A stretch of DNA of 20,329 bases, from positions 1 to 20,329 of the forward strand of contig JBCBGC010000147.1 in the NCBI GenBank assembly GCA_038527215.1. The letters run 5' to 3'. Made by a program: the position numbers and the translations under genes. Shown piece by piece: positions 1 through 8,052 of this stretch. This DNA is from JAWPMV01 sp038527215 (lineage in GTDB: Bacteria; Bacteroidota; Bacteroidia; J057). Within the stretch, counting starts at the first letter, position 1. Every line of letters starts with the position of its first letter. The notes beneath the pieces are model-generated. The model had not been told where the DNA came from. It searched no databases and saw nothing but the letters and a program-made list of their open reading frames with translations.

Positions 1-275
1 CGACCGTCTCCATTAGGGGTAAAGGCGGTCGCAATGAAGTATTTTCTCCGGTTCCCACAGCCTATGCCAAAATCATCAGCTATGAGGTGAACATCTTCAA
101 TCGCTGGGGTCGGAAAGTGTTTACGGCTGATGATCCCGACGCTAGTTGGGATGGGACCATGGGGGGCCAGCCCCTGCCCGAAGGGGTATACCTATGTCTG
201 GTCCGCATTCGGGTCAAAGAATTGTTCGGAGAAAGGAGCTATACGCAGCAAGCTCAGGTAAGCTTGCTGCGCTAA
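1..275 (+). CDS. C-terminal end of a T9SS cargo protein (gliding motility-associated C-terminal / type B sorting domain), 5' truncated
   Basis: The reading frame is open from the first complete codon at position 3 to a TAA at 273-275, so only the last 90 or so residues are visible. They carry hallmarks of the gliding motility-associated C-terminal (CHU_C, T9SS type B) domain: a NEVFSP segment, then IFNRWGRKVF, then SWDGTMGGQPLPEGVY, and a closing beta strand. In this family the domain directs Sec-exported proteins through the type IX secretion system to the cell surface or the medium. The N-terminal functional part lies outside the window, so the protein's activity cannot be stated. A GTG inside the frame at 87 is not a real start, because the conserved domain begins upstream of it. 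The gene converges on the minus-strand lipoprotein gene, leaving 8 bases between the stop codons. Confidence 0.9.
   Translation, partial: TVSIRGKGGRNEVFSPVPTAYAKIISYEVNIFNRWGRKVFTADDPDASWDGTMGGQPLPEGVYLCLVRIRVKELFGERSYTQQAQVSLLR
244..271. terminator. Strong hairpin over the 3' end of the type B cargo gene (possible terminator without U-tract)
   Basis: CGCAGCAAGCT (244-254) and AGCTTGCTGCG (261-271) form a perfect 11-bp stem with a 6-base loop. It covers the last codons of the upstream gene and ends just before its stop codon. A second, weaker inverted repeat follows: ATGGGGC (278-284) with GCCCCAT (304-310). It spans the stop codon of the convergent gene, and a T-run lies inside its loop. 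No T-run directly follows the 11-bp stem, so its role in termination is inferred from position only. Confidence 0.4.
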
Positions 276-283
276 GCATGGGG

Positions 284-1678
284 CTAATCCTTAGATAGTT
301 TTTGCCCCATCACCAGAATCTCTACCCTGCGATTTTTCGCTCTTCCTTGCTGGGTATCATTATCGCCTATCGGACGGGTTTCTCCCCAGGCTGCCTGGCG
401 GATCTGTCCTTCTTTTACCCCTCGGCTGAGAAAGTACTGGACCACAGCCTGACATCTTTTTTCTGACAAAGCCAAATTCGCAGAATCCTCTCCCTGACTA
501 TCGGCATGGCCCACGATCTCTAAGCGGGCTTTGCTGCCCCCAGATTTCACTTCCTGAAGGATGCTCGCCAACTGAGCCCGAGCTTGCCTGCTCAGGCCGT
601 AACGCCCGACAGCATAGCGAAGCTGGTAAGCGGCAGAATAAGAGCTAATGCTTCGGCCTTCCAGGAATAAGCCAGAATCATAACTGGGATCAGACACATC
701 CGTAATAGCCAACTTGAGTCGGTAGGTAGAATCCGCCTGGACAGCCTGACGGATTTTTAGGACCCGGGTATAGCCATCATAGCCGATTTGTGCATTCTGG
801 TTCTGGCCGTTACCCACAAAAAAGCCCTGATTAGCGCCTGCCTGTTTTTTACCATTTACCGTATTGATGGCTACAAAGGTTTTTCGGTCTGGTAAAAGGG
901 CCATATTCTTTTTCCCTTCTACCCCAGGACCTTCGATGAAAAAGGCAAACACATCATTGAATTTAGACCCCACCCATTCATCGTACTCTTCAGAGCCAAA
1001 AACGAAGTTAAAAGCCAGGGTATCACCGGCCGGGACAACCTCAAATTCTATCACGCAGGCATCATAGGTCATCCGATTATCGACCAGGCGCTGCAAATCC
1101 GGATCACCCGGCGTACCCAATTTGTGAGAGCTCTTTTTAGAAAAGTTCGGCCCCAACGCATGTTGGATCGAACCATTGGTCATGAGGATGCCTTCGCTGA
1201 TTCCCATACTGGAGGTGGTATCCACGAAATAGGCAAAAGCCCCTGATTCCAGGGGTAAATTGGCCTTAATGCTACCGGGAATGACCGAAACCCCTTCTCC
1301 AAACAACCTGAAAATCAGGCTATCCAGTTGATCCTCCTTGCGGGGAAAGGCCATAGCAGTGGCCGCCTTTGGCGGTAAAGGGCTGTTGTAGGCAAGTTCT
1401 TTTTCAGGTTCTACGGGCGTAGGCTTGGGGCCTTCAGCCGCTACTTTTTGCACGGCTTCGGGAGCGGGCTTTTCCGCTATTCCAGCGGTTTCATCTTTTG
1501 GGCTGTTGAGGCTGGTAGCCTGTCCATCTACGATGGCAGGACTGGCATTAGCGCCTCGACTGATTCCCTGCTCTGCAGTTTTTACAGGAGGCGATTCACT
1601 CAGTTTTTTAGGGGAAACACAAGAAAACTGGGCCCACATCAGGCCCAGGACGGCGAGGGTCGTACATGTCTTAATCAT
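284..1678 (-). CDS. Choice-of-anchor L lipoprotein with C-terminal OmpA peptidoglycan-binding domain
   Basis: This 464-residue protein starts with a lipoprotein signal whose lipobox QFSC predicts lipidation at Cys20. Residues 21-115 are a low-complexity linker rich in Pro, Ala, Glu and Lys. Residues 120-345 match the choice-of-anchor L domain of Bacteroidota surface proteins: ILMTNGSIQHALGPN near 164-178, FNFVFGSEEYDEW near 223-235, and FNDVFAFFIEGPG near 240-252. Residues 380-458 are an OmpA C-terminal domain, with GHADSQG around Asp393, LSEKR around Arg408 and NRRVEI at 449-454. These correspond to the peptidoglycan-contacting positions of the family. It is therefore probably an outer-membrane lipoprotein that grips peptidoglycan and displays or stabilises the anchor L domain, whose ligand is unknown. 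The start is the only Met that gives a proper lipoprotein signal. The gene follows the dehydrogenase gene on the same strand but is separated from it by a terminator. Confidence 0.88.
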   Translation of the reverse strand: MIKTCTTLAVLGLMWAQFSCVSPKKLSESPPVKTAEQGISRGANASPAIVDGQATSLNSPKDETAGIAEKPAPEAVQKVAAEGPKPTPVEPEKELAYNSPLPPKAATAMAFPRKEDQLDSLIFRLFGEGVSVIPGSIKANLPLESGAFAYFVDTTSSMGISEGILMTNGSIQHALGPNFSKKSSHKLGTPGDPDLQRLVDNRMTYDACVIEFEVVPAGDTLAFNFVFGSEEYDEWVGSKFNDVFAFFIEGPGVEGKKNMALLPDRKTFVAINTVNGKKQAGANQGFFVGNGQNQNAQIGYDGYTRVLKIRQAVQADSTYRLKLAITDVSDPSYDSGLFLEGRSISSYSAAYQLRYAVGRYGLSRQARAQLASILQEVKSGGSKARLEIVGHADSQGEDSANLALSEKRCQAVVQYFLSRGVKEGQIRQAAWGETRPIGDNDTQQGRAKNRRVEILVMGQKLSKD

Positions 1679-1793
1679 GGCAATATTAGCAAGTGAAGAC
1701 CTTGTCAGTCAGCATGGTCCATCATAAAGACCACAGCTGATGACAACATCAGATAAAAAAGAAAACCAAAAATATGGGAGTTGCATTAGGTTA

Positions 1794-1826
1794 GTATGGA
1801 ATTCAGGATATTCCTAGCTACCATAC
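1794..1826. promoter_or_regulatory. Nested inverted repeat upstream of the choice-of-anchor L gene
   Basis: GTATGG (1794-1799) is inverted at CCATAC (1821-1826), and overlapping it GGAAT (1798-1802) is inverted at ATTCC (1810-1814). The element lies between the terminator of the upstream dehydrogenase gene and the start codon at 1678, about 115-150 bases before that start. An operator or leader structure is possible. No clear Bacteroidota -7/-33 promoter was found beside it, so this is a weak call. Confidence 0.2.
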
Positions 1827-1860
1827 ATTCTCAATATAAGTACAAATCGAGACCTTGCCA

Positions 1861-1893
1861 AAAGAAAAACCCCGGCTTCAAAGAAACCGGGGT
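1861..1893 (-). terminator. Rho-independent terminator of the sugar dehydrogenase fusion gene
   Basis: ACCCCGG (1869-1875) pairs with CCGGGGT (1887-1893). Read on the minus strand, the 7-bp GC-rich stem is followed directly by a T-rich run (complement of 1861-1868). It lies about 50 bases past the stop codon of the minus-strand dehydrogenase gene and so separates it from the lipoprotein gene downstream. Confidence 0.85.
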
Positions 1894-1942
1894 CCGACTA
1901 AAAAATTTACGCAAAAAATTTGGTACACAATGCGCTGATCCT

Positions 1943-4900
1943 CTAAGGGATGACCAGCTTTTGTGTTAATTGTTGATCTTTATCTCGCAGGCGAAGGATA
2001 TACATACCACGAGCCAGTCCTTGCAGATTGACCTGATACAGGTCCTGTCCTGGGCTTACCTGCAGCGTTTGCTGGTGCATCACCTCTCCTTTCATGTTGA
2101 AGATTTCCACGGTAGTTCGCAGTTCTTTGTTTCGCTTCTGGAAAAACTGCACCTGCAGCTGGCGATCTTCGGACAGCGGGTTGGGGAAGGTCTGAGCCCA
2201 ATCCTGTCCAAAATATACTTCCACGATATGTGAGTGCGAAAAGGTTCCATCCTTATCTACCTGCTTGAGGCGGTAGAAGGACTTGCCTTGTAGCGGTTCC
2301 TCATCAAAGGCCCGGTAAGCCTGTTCTTTTTCCGTATCTCCTACGGATGCGACTTCCAGGATAGAGTTGAAATCCGTTCCGTTGGCAGAACGTTCGATTT
2401 CAAAGCGGTCGTTGTTTTGCTCTTTGGCCGTTACCCAATCCAGTACCACTTGAGTGCCTTCCTCTTCTGCTTCAAATGAAAGAAGCTCAATGGGGAAGAT
2501 AATGGCATCCGGGAACAAGAATTCTGACGGCACTACCTCGGGGCTCACATCTCCACTGGTCCAGCTAAGTTTGGCGAAGGCAAAAGCATTTTCGTCAAAA
2601 TACTCGAGCTTGATAGGCACTTTGGTCCCTGCCGTCATGGCGATATTGCCGGAGTAAGTGTTGGATCCATTGGCTCCCCACTCATCAATGATGAGGGTAT
2701 TGTTGATCCAAAGTCGCACCCCATCATCTGAGCTGGTAGAGAAGGTGTAGGTACCATCAAAAGGCGCCTGAATCTCTCCCTTCCATTCCGCAGAGAAGGT
2801 ATTGGACTGCAAACTGCTGTGCGGAGAACCGCTGCCCCAGTAGAAGTCTATGATGGCTTCGTTCCGCTGAATGGATGAGCCGGTAAGGTCCGCATTGTCA
2901 TAATAGGTACCCGTCAAACCGGTACCTCCGCCTACCCCTGCAGGCATGATATATAGCCTTTGCTCTTTCGGAGCGGCCGCCTCAAAGGTTCCATCTCCAT
3001 CCTGCTTGGCCCGCACCACTACCTGGCCCGGCGTAGCGCCTGGGGTCAGGATGTTACCAGAAACTGTTGCAGGCCCTTCTACGACCTCATAGGTAATCGG
3101 TAAGGTAGAAGAAGCGGTAGCATTAAGGGTAATGGTACTGCCGTTGACGTAACCATTTGGCGCGTCATCAAAATCGATGGTCTGATAGTAGGTCTTGGTG
3201 GAAGGAGGATAAAGGACCCGGCTGGGAATGATTTCATATTCCTGAGAAGGGCTTTCCCAGTAGAGACCAGCAATGGCCACGCCACCTCCCTGGTAGTAAT
3301 CCATCTGGATATCTACTTTTTGTCCGGCGGTGAGGATGACGTCTGCGGACCAGACCTGGTTGACTCCTTGTCCAAACCATTTATTGATGACTGTATCTCC
3401 GTCTATAATCAGCCGCACCCCATCATCCGTAACGGCAGTGAACGTATAGGTTTCGGAAAAAAGTGGCAACAACTCCCCATACCATTTGATGGAATAAATG
3501 CCTCCGGCCAGCGCAGGGAAGGGTTCTCCGGTGCCCCAGTTGAAGTCGATTTCGCCATCAACCCGGTTCGCCTCCAGAATATTGTGGTTATATCCCCAGT
3601 AATAATCGCCCTGTAAGCCTGTTCCTTGTACCGGAAAGTCCTTGGGCATATTGAGGATCCAATTTTTGATCAGGTTCACCCCGGCGGTATCTACTACGTT
3701 CTTCGCCAAAGGAGGCATTTGAATGCCTTCGTGCACATCTTTGAGGCGCTGATAAAGGACGGAATATTGTAAATCACCGGGTACGATCAGACGGGCTCCG
3801 GAGGTCAGGCCCAAATCTTCATTGAGTTCCCCATAAATCAGCCCTTGGCCGACCAGCGGTACATTTAAGCGGGCATCAAACAAACCACGGTTACCCGTTC
3901 CGGGCCGGTGGCAGGAACTACAGTTGGCATCCAGGTAAGAGCGAGCCCGCTCTTCCAGGCTAGCCGAGTTGTCGTATTTGCCTTTTGAAGTCAGCATCGT
4001 GGCCAATCCACTGGCACTGGTATCCGCATCCGGCGTAAACATATTGAGGAATTCCATGGTGGTCAGCTGGTTCGCGGTTACGCCACTGGAAGGATAGAGT
4101 TTGTCTCCATTGAGCTGGCGAGCCCGTGGTCCCAGTACACCCCCTACCGCATTGTTGTGGCATACCAGACACTCTGCCCGGCTAGGATAATGCCAGACCT
4201 CCTCCCTTGGGAAGCTGGCGGTAGCCACCGTAAAGGTGTCATCCACCGCCACCGTCTGCAGGAAGGCATCCTGCTGGAGGTCATCCCATCGGTAGGTCAG
4301 GCCGTAATACTTTCCATCGGTGCCGTGCACCATGAAACGGGTTTCCAGCTTGCGCATGTTGTTAGGATCGGTTTCATCCATGTTCATCTCAAAGTGCTTG
4401 ATCAGCACCGAACCGACGGGAAATTTCCAATCTCCCTTTTCAGTGTACTGAATCCATTCGGCAGAATCGCTATGCGTACCGTCGTTTGGTACCATCAACC
4501 ACCGGAATTTAGCGGCAGCATCTGACCAGAAGGGAGCATTGAGATCGTAAGGAATCACCCCAGAGGCAGGCGTCATATCAGTCAGATTCGTAAAAATCCC
4601 GATATCCGAAAGCTTGTCTGGCGCGTTGGCGGCTGCCGCGGCTGGAGCCAGTTTATAAATCTGGGTATTGATCCCCAGGGGACACATATACAGTTCATTG
4701 GCCTGATCAACCCCAAAGGAGGTTAACTGTGCTGGATTAAAGGTTCCGATCAATTCTTTAGTAGCCTGCTCGGTATAGTCGTCATAATCCAGGGCAAAGA
4801 GGTTGTTGGTACTGTAGTCTCCACATATATACCTGCCATAGAGGGAAGGAAATTTGGAGCCTCGGTAAACGTAACCGCCTATAATGGCACTAGCTTCTGA

Positions 4901-6016
4901 CCGCAAAAAGTCCAAAGCGGGCTCCTTGACGGTTCCCAGCGGATTGGTAGGGGCCGTGTTGGGACCAATGACCGTGCCCTCACGAAAGGGCCATCCGTAA
5001 TTGCCTCCACTTTCCAGTACATTAATTTCTTCACGGGTATTTCCTCCCACTTCTCCTACCCAAAAGCGGTCTTCTACCGCATCATAGCTTAAGCGGTGCG
5101 GCTGACGATGCCCTATGGTCCAATATTCTTCAAAGGTATTGCCGGTAGGATCGTTGAAGGGATTACTATCCGGAATCCAGTAACCTACCCCAGATATTTC
5201 GTCAGCATTGCCGAGGGGCAAGGTTTGCAGCGGCGCATGGCTGGTTAAGGGGTTCCTGTCTACATCCAGACATAAAACGCCCCCCTCTAAGAGGGTATCA
5301 ATGACCTGCGCGGTCTGATAGCGAAATTCTTCTCCCACGGTTACATACAGAAAACCATCATTACCAAAAGCCAGGCTGCCTCCCCGGTGGGAGCCATTAT
5401 ATAGCCGCTTATTGATCATGATCATTTCCGAGTTGGGATCGGCAACGTGGGTTACGGGATCCACCGTAAAGCGGGAAAGCCGCCCCCAAACATTGAAGAA
5501 GGTACCGGGATAGCCCGGGCCTACGTAGTAGGTGGGATAAGAAGCATTTTCCTCCCGGGCACAATAGTACACATAGGCATAGTTGCTGTCCTGATCGAAC
5601 TTCGGGTGAAAAGCCAGGCCGAGCATGCCTCCATCCCAGACCACTGCAGTGGTGCTGCTGAGATCGAGGAACTGCGTTTTGGTACTGGTGAGAGAATCAT
5701 TGTTGAAAAAATAGATTTTCCCAGCCTGCTCTATTACGTGTAAGCGATTAGAACCCGGCTCTGGAAATAGGCCCAATGGATTATCAAAATTCAAATTGGG
5801 GAAAGCTGGCACCACGTCCCAATTGGTAACCCCACCCGGTGTAGTTTCTGGAAATGCTCCGTCGAAAAAAGCACCTCGAGCCGTGGGATTGCTGATTCCA
5901 TGCTGTTGAATAGCCATCGGAACAAAGGCCAGGAACAGAATTCCTAAACCCACCCACCAGCGGCGGAGAGGGAAAGGCAGGGCTGTTTCTTGTTTCTCAA
6001 TGGAGGAAGATTTCAT
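1943..6016 (-). CDS. Secreted PQQ-type sugar dehydrogenase / diheme cytochrome c / double PA14 fusion with T9SS type A tail
   Basis: Start chosen at 6016 (1357 residues). It gives a basic N-terminus followed by a hydrophobic segment at residues 20-38, while the open frame up to 6097 adds 27 non-signal-like residues. Domains in order: a glucose/sorbosone (GSDH, PQQ-dependent) beta-propeller at about 75-458, with HRGGSLAFGNDG starting at His210, the probable catalytic His of the family, and GHRQPHR near Arg304. Next is an SO2930-like diheme cytochrome region at 468-790 with heme motifs CLVCH (616-620) and CSSCH (699-703) and a probable Met ligand in GIQMPP (Met767). Then PA14 at 800-938, an Ig-like segment at 942-1025, a second PA14 at 1031-1169, an Fn3-like segment, and a T9SS type A sorting domain from about 1276 to the end. 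Prediction: an exported enzyme that oxidises a sugar or alcohol, passes electrons to its own hemes and binds carbohydrate through PA14. The substrate is unknown. Confidence 0.88.
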   Translation of the reverse strand: MKSSSIEKQETALPFPLRRWWVGLGILFLAFVPMAIQQHGISNPTARGAFFDGAFPETTPGGVTNWDVVPAFPNLNFDNPLGLFPEPGSNRLHVIEQAGKIYFFNNDSLTSTKTQFLDLSSTTAVVWDGGMLGLAFHPKFDQDSNYAYVYYCAREENASYPTYYVGPGYPGTFFNVWGRLSRFTVDPVTHVADPNSEMIMINKRLYNGSHRGGSLAFGNDGFLYVTVGEEFRYQTAQVIDTLLEGGVLCLDVDRNPLTSHAPLQTLPLGNADEISGVGYWIPDSNPFNDPTGNTFEEYWTIGHRQPHRLSYDAVEDRFWVGEVGGNTREEINVLESGGNYGWPFREGTVIGPNTAPTNPLGTVKEPALDFLRSEASAIIGGYVYRGSKFPSLYGRYICGDYSTNNLFALDYDDYTEQATKELIGTFNPAQLTSFGVDQANELYMCPLGINTQIYKLAPAAAAANAPDKLSDIGIFTNLTDMTPASGVIPYDLNAPFWSDAAAKFRWLMVPNDGTHSDSAEWIQYTEKGDWKFPVGSVLIKHFEMNMDETDPNNMRKLETRFMVHGTDGKYYGLTYRWDDLQQDAFLQTVAVDDTFTVATASFPREEVWHYPSRAECLVCHNNAVGGVLGPRARQLNGDKLYPSSGVTANQLTTMEFLNMFTPDADTSASGLATMLTSKGKYDNSASLEERARSYLDANCSSCHRPGTGNRGLFDARLNVPLVGQGLIYGELNEDLGLTSGARLIVPGDLQYSVLYQRLKDVHEGIQMPPLAKNVVDTAGVNLIKNWILNMPKDFPVQGTGLQGDYYWGYNHNILEANRVDGEIDFNWGTGEPFPALAGGIYSIKWYGELLPLFSETYTFTAVTDDGVRLIIDGDTVINKWFGQGVNQVWSADVILTAGQKVDIQMDYYQGGGVAIAGLYWESPSQEYEIIPSRVLYPPSTKTYYQTIDFDDAPNGYVNGSTITLNATASSTLPITYEVVEGPATVSGNILTPGATPGQVVVRAKQDGDGTFEAAAPKEQRLYIMPAGVGGGTGLTGTYYDNADLTGSSIQRNEAIIDFYWGSGSPHSSLQSNTFSAEWKGEIQAPFDGTYTFSTSSDDGVRLWINNTLIIDEWGANGSNTYSGNIAMTAGTKVPIKLEYFDENAFAFAKLSWTSGDVSPEVVPSEFLFPDAIIFPIELLSFEAEEEGTQVVLDWVTAKEQNNDRFEIERSANGTDFNSILEVASVGDTEKEQAYRAFDEEPLQGKSFYRLKQVDKDGTFSHSHIVEVYFGQDWAQTFPNPLSEDRQLQVQFFQKRNKELRTTVEIFNMKGEVMHQQTLQVSPGQDLYQVNLQGLARGMYILRLRDKDQQLTQKLVIP

Positions 6017-6810
6017 GTGATTGAGCGTAAATTTTTGTCGATCTAGTCCTGTGATAAAGTCTGTGGTACACATGCCAGCCGTTCCGAAGAACAGCAATGG
6101 GGAAACAGCCAGAACGAAGCGGCTATCGGGTCATTTAAACTTTGCTTAGGGAAATGGTAAATACGGTAGGCAGGACTTCTCAGCGGCGAATCAATAGTTG
6201 ATTCTTGAATGCGAAAGTGGGAGGTAAGACCTTCTACCTTATGTATTAAGACGTTTTTTCCATCAGCTTTTCATTCCAGTTTAAACAATAAAAACCCATC
6301 CCTAAAAAAGGTCTGGTTGACCATTTGGGTTAACATGAGTTGACCATCGGTGCAAACCGAGGGCTAAGTTTTTGACTGGTGTTTGGAAAGGGAAAGTTGG
6401 ATTACAAGCAGTCTTACAAGTAGAAGCAAGGTAAGATTTTCATCCAATATTCGGATTTTTCGAGGGCCGAACGGTCAAATCTGAGACCTAAGCGGCACAA
6501 GTATAGGACTAGCTTTAAAATGATGATGTTAGATTGGCCCTTGATCTTACCTCAGGATGCATGACAAGCAGGCATTTTTTCGTAAAAAGTCTAGACCAAA
6601 TCCGCAATTGGTGGCAATCAGACTAGATTCGCAGTTCGCAAATTGCCTCTTAACAAATGACCGATTTTGTCTAATTTTTTGGTGGAACATTCGGTTTTCT
6701 GCCAACAAATTTACGGCGAATCAGGCCTATTTCGAGACTTGAAATTTTTATCTTCCAGTTTATCTTTTGATTGTCTTAACAAGGATTCGCCAGATCAATT
6801 CATCCTGTTC
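6017..6810. other. Gene-free stretch upstream of the dehydrogenase gene
   Basis: No convincing gene is present. The open frames at 6557-6742 and 6667-7056 give low-complexity translations with no recognisable motif, and the second runs through a terminator and into the opposite-strand gene. The DNA is AT-rich with many short A and T runs. A 9-base direct repeat GTTGACCAT lies at 6316-6324 and 6339-6347, with starts 23 bases apart (about two helical turns), roughly 300 bases before the dehydrogenase start. The promoter of that gene should lie in this stretch, but no clear consensus was seen. Confidence 0.55.
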
Positions 6811-6860
6811 AAAAAAAAAGCCAGGCCAAAAAAAAAGCGGCGACCTGTGAGGCCACCGCT
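6811..6860 (-). terminator. Rho-independent terminator of the 235-residue lipoprotein gene
   Basis: AGCGG and CCGCT form the outer stem of 6836-6860, continued inward by GACCT/AGGCC with one wobble pair and a 3-4 base loop. On the minus strand a nine-base T-run follows at once (complement of 6828-6836), and a second T-run follows at 6811-6819. It lies about 22 bases past the stop codon of the minus-strand lipoprotein gene. Confidence 0.88.
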
Positions 6861-6881
6861 CTACGCATTTGCACTGACAAT

Positions 6882-7589
6882 TTATTCGATGGTGATACTA
6901 GGATTCACGGGCCGATACTTGGCGGTAATTCTACCTCCGGCACCAGGGGCTTGCATGATCTCGGGACTGAAATTCCGATCCATGAACAACTTGCCTTCTC
7001 CCGGGTCAATATCATCCAGTTTATCTTTGGTAAGAATGATGCTGGTACTTCCTTGAGCACTCTGGGTAAACACTTTTTCATTAAAAGCATTGGGGCCATC
7101 TACGGTTACGGCCACAGATTCGTCAGCGCCTAAAGCCGTTCCATCCCAGGTCAGGGTAAAGCTTTCGGTGCGGCTCAAGGTAGCAGGTAAGTCAGCCGGA
7201 TAGCCTATCTCCACCAGGGTAATGGCGTTTTCGTAGACAGTTCCTTCCGTGTCTTCCCAGCGGAAGGTACCCGTAGAGGTTTTTCCAGCCATCTCTACTA
7301 CGTAGTAAGTAATATTGGTGATGGGTTCAACTTTTTTCACCATCATCTCTCCTTCGAAAGAAACTTCACTGCTGCCAGCTAGTTCCAGGGGGGTACCCGT
7401 TACCCCACTGCCAAATCGAAAAATAGCAGTCGCTCGGGTAACATCTGTGTTTTCGTTGTAAAAGAGCTCGTAATCGGTAAAAATCCGGTCCTGATCTACC
7501 AGATCAGAAGGCTCTGCCTCGACGCAAGCCTGAAAAAATGTGGCGGAGGCAAGACAAAGGACTAGGGTAAAAGAGATCAAAGACTTCAT
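6882..7589 (-). CDS. Predicted lipoprotein of unknown function, beta-rich
   Basis: I do not recognise this 235-residue protein. The N-terminus is a clear lipoprotein signal: MKS, a hydrophobic stretch, then a lipobox FQAC with Cys22, so it should be lipid-anchored in the envelope. The mature part looks like alternating beta strands: ELFYNENTDVTRATAIFRFG near 42-60, an SSEVSFEGEMMVKKVEP strand pair, LTWDGTALGADESVAVTVDG, and a final GGRITAKYRPVNPSITIE. That pattern suggests one or two Ig- or lipocalin-like beta sandwiches. No catalytic motif and no T9SS tail are visible. It is a single-gene transcript with its own terminator. Existence and lipidation are well supported, but the function is not. 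Confidence 0.8.
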   Translation of the reverse strand: MKSLISFTLVLCLASATFFQACVEAEPSDLVDQDRIFTDYELFYNENTDVTRATAIFRFGSGVTGTPLELAGSSEVSFEGEMMVKKVEPITNITYYVVEMAGKTSTGTFRWEDTEGTVYENAITLVEIGYPADLPATLSRTESFTLTWDGTALGADESVAVTVDGPNAFNEKVFTQSAQGSTSIILTKDKLDDIDPGEGKLFMDRNFSPEIMQAPGAGGRITAKYRPVNPSITIE

Positions 7590-7672
7590 GATAGATATGA
7601 TTGCTTGTTGTGATTATTTACCCCATTGACAAGCCAGAATTACCTCCCCCCTATGCACCCTTAATTTTTTTC

Positions 7673-7700
7673 AAAAAAAAATCCCGGGCTGCTGCCCGGG
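7673..7700 (-). terminator. Rho-independent terminator of the YegP-family gene
   Basis: CCCGGGC (7683-7689) and GCCCGGG (7694-7700) form a perfect 7-bp stem with a TGCT loop. On the minus strand it runs into a T-run (complement of 7673-7681). It lies about 25 bases past the stop codon of the minus-strand YegP-like gene. Confidence 0.92.
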
Positions 7701-7725
7701 AAAATTCTTTGAGGGTAGTAGTTGA

Positions 7726-8052
7726 CTAGCTCAAGTCTTTTACCTCAGCGGAACCAGCATTAGTCATCACTGACTTAATACCATTTTCCATTCCGTCTTT
7801 AGAAGCATACATCTGGCTGCTGCCAATGATCTGCTTGTTAGCGGCTAAGAGATTGAAGTGATGCTTGCCATTGCTAGCTACTTTGCGCTCGAAGCTATCT
7901 GCGTCGGAAGCATTCTTCTTTACTGATTCAACACCGTTTTTGGCGCCACTTTTTGCGGCATAGCCCTGGCTGGTCATGATCACCTGGCCATTCTTGGCTT
8001 TCAAACGGAAGTAGTACTTTTCGTTTTTCTCGCTTTGATAAATTTCAAACAT
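7726..8052 (-). CDS. yegP: YegP family (DUF1508) tandem-repeat protein
   Basis: The 108-residue protein consists of two copies of the DUF1508/YegP repeat. Copy one (residues 1-50) has FEIYQSEKNEKYYFRLKAKNG, then YAAKSGAKNGVESVKKNA. Copy two (about 57-108) has KHHFNLLAANKQIIGSSQMY, then SKDGMENGIKSV. Length and duplication match E. coli YegP (about 110 residues). The family is a small cytosolic alpha/beta fold with no established enzymatic activity. No signal peptide is present. An AAGGA lies unusually close to the ATG (2-base gap), so initiation may not depend on it. The gene stands alone, with its terminator downstream and a long gene-free stretch upstream. Confidence 0.93.
   Translation of the reverse strand: MFEIYQSEKNEKYYFRLKAKNGQVIMTSQGYAAKSGAKNGVESVKKNASDADSFERKVASNGKHHFNLLAANKQIIGSSQMYASKDGMENGIKSVMTNAGSAEVKDLS

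Noticed and set aside
2560..3580. Possible DNA repeat from the two PA14 domains
   Set aside because: The copies are similar at the protein level only and their DNA has diverged, so this is an old domain duplication and not a nucleotide repeat.
4157..4525. 122-residue plus-strand open frame
   Set aside because: It is antisense to the cytochrome region of the dehydrogenase fusion, which has intact CxxCH motifs in the other strand.
6017..6097. Longer start for the dehydrogenase fusion (Met at 6097)
   Set aside because: It would put 27 residues before a clear basic-plus-hydrophobic export signal.
6557..7056. Open frames at 6557-6742 and 6667-7056 on the plus strand
   Set aside because: Translations are low complexity and unlike known proteins. 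The longer one crosses a clear minus-strand terminator and overlaps a well-supported lipoprotein gene.
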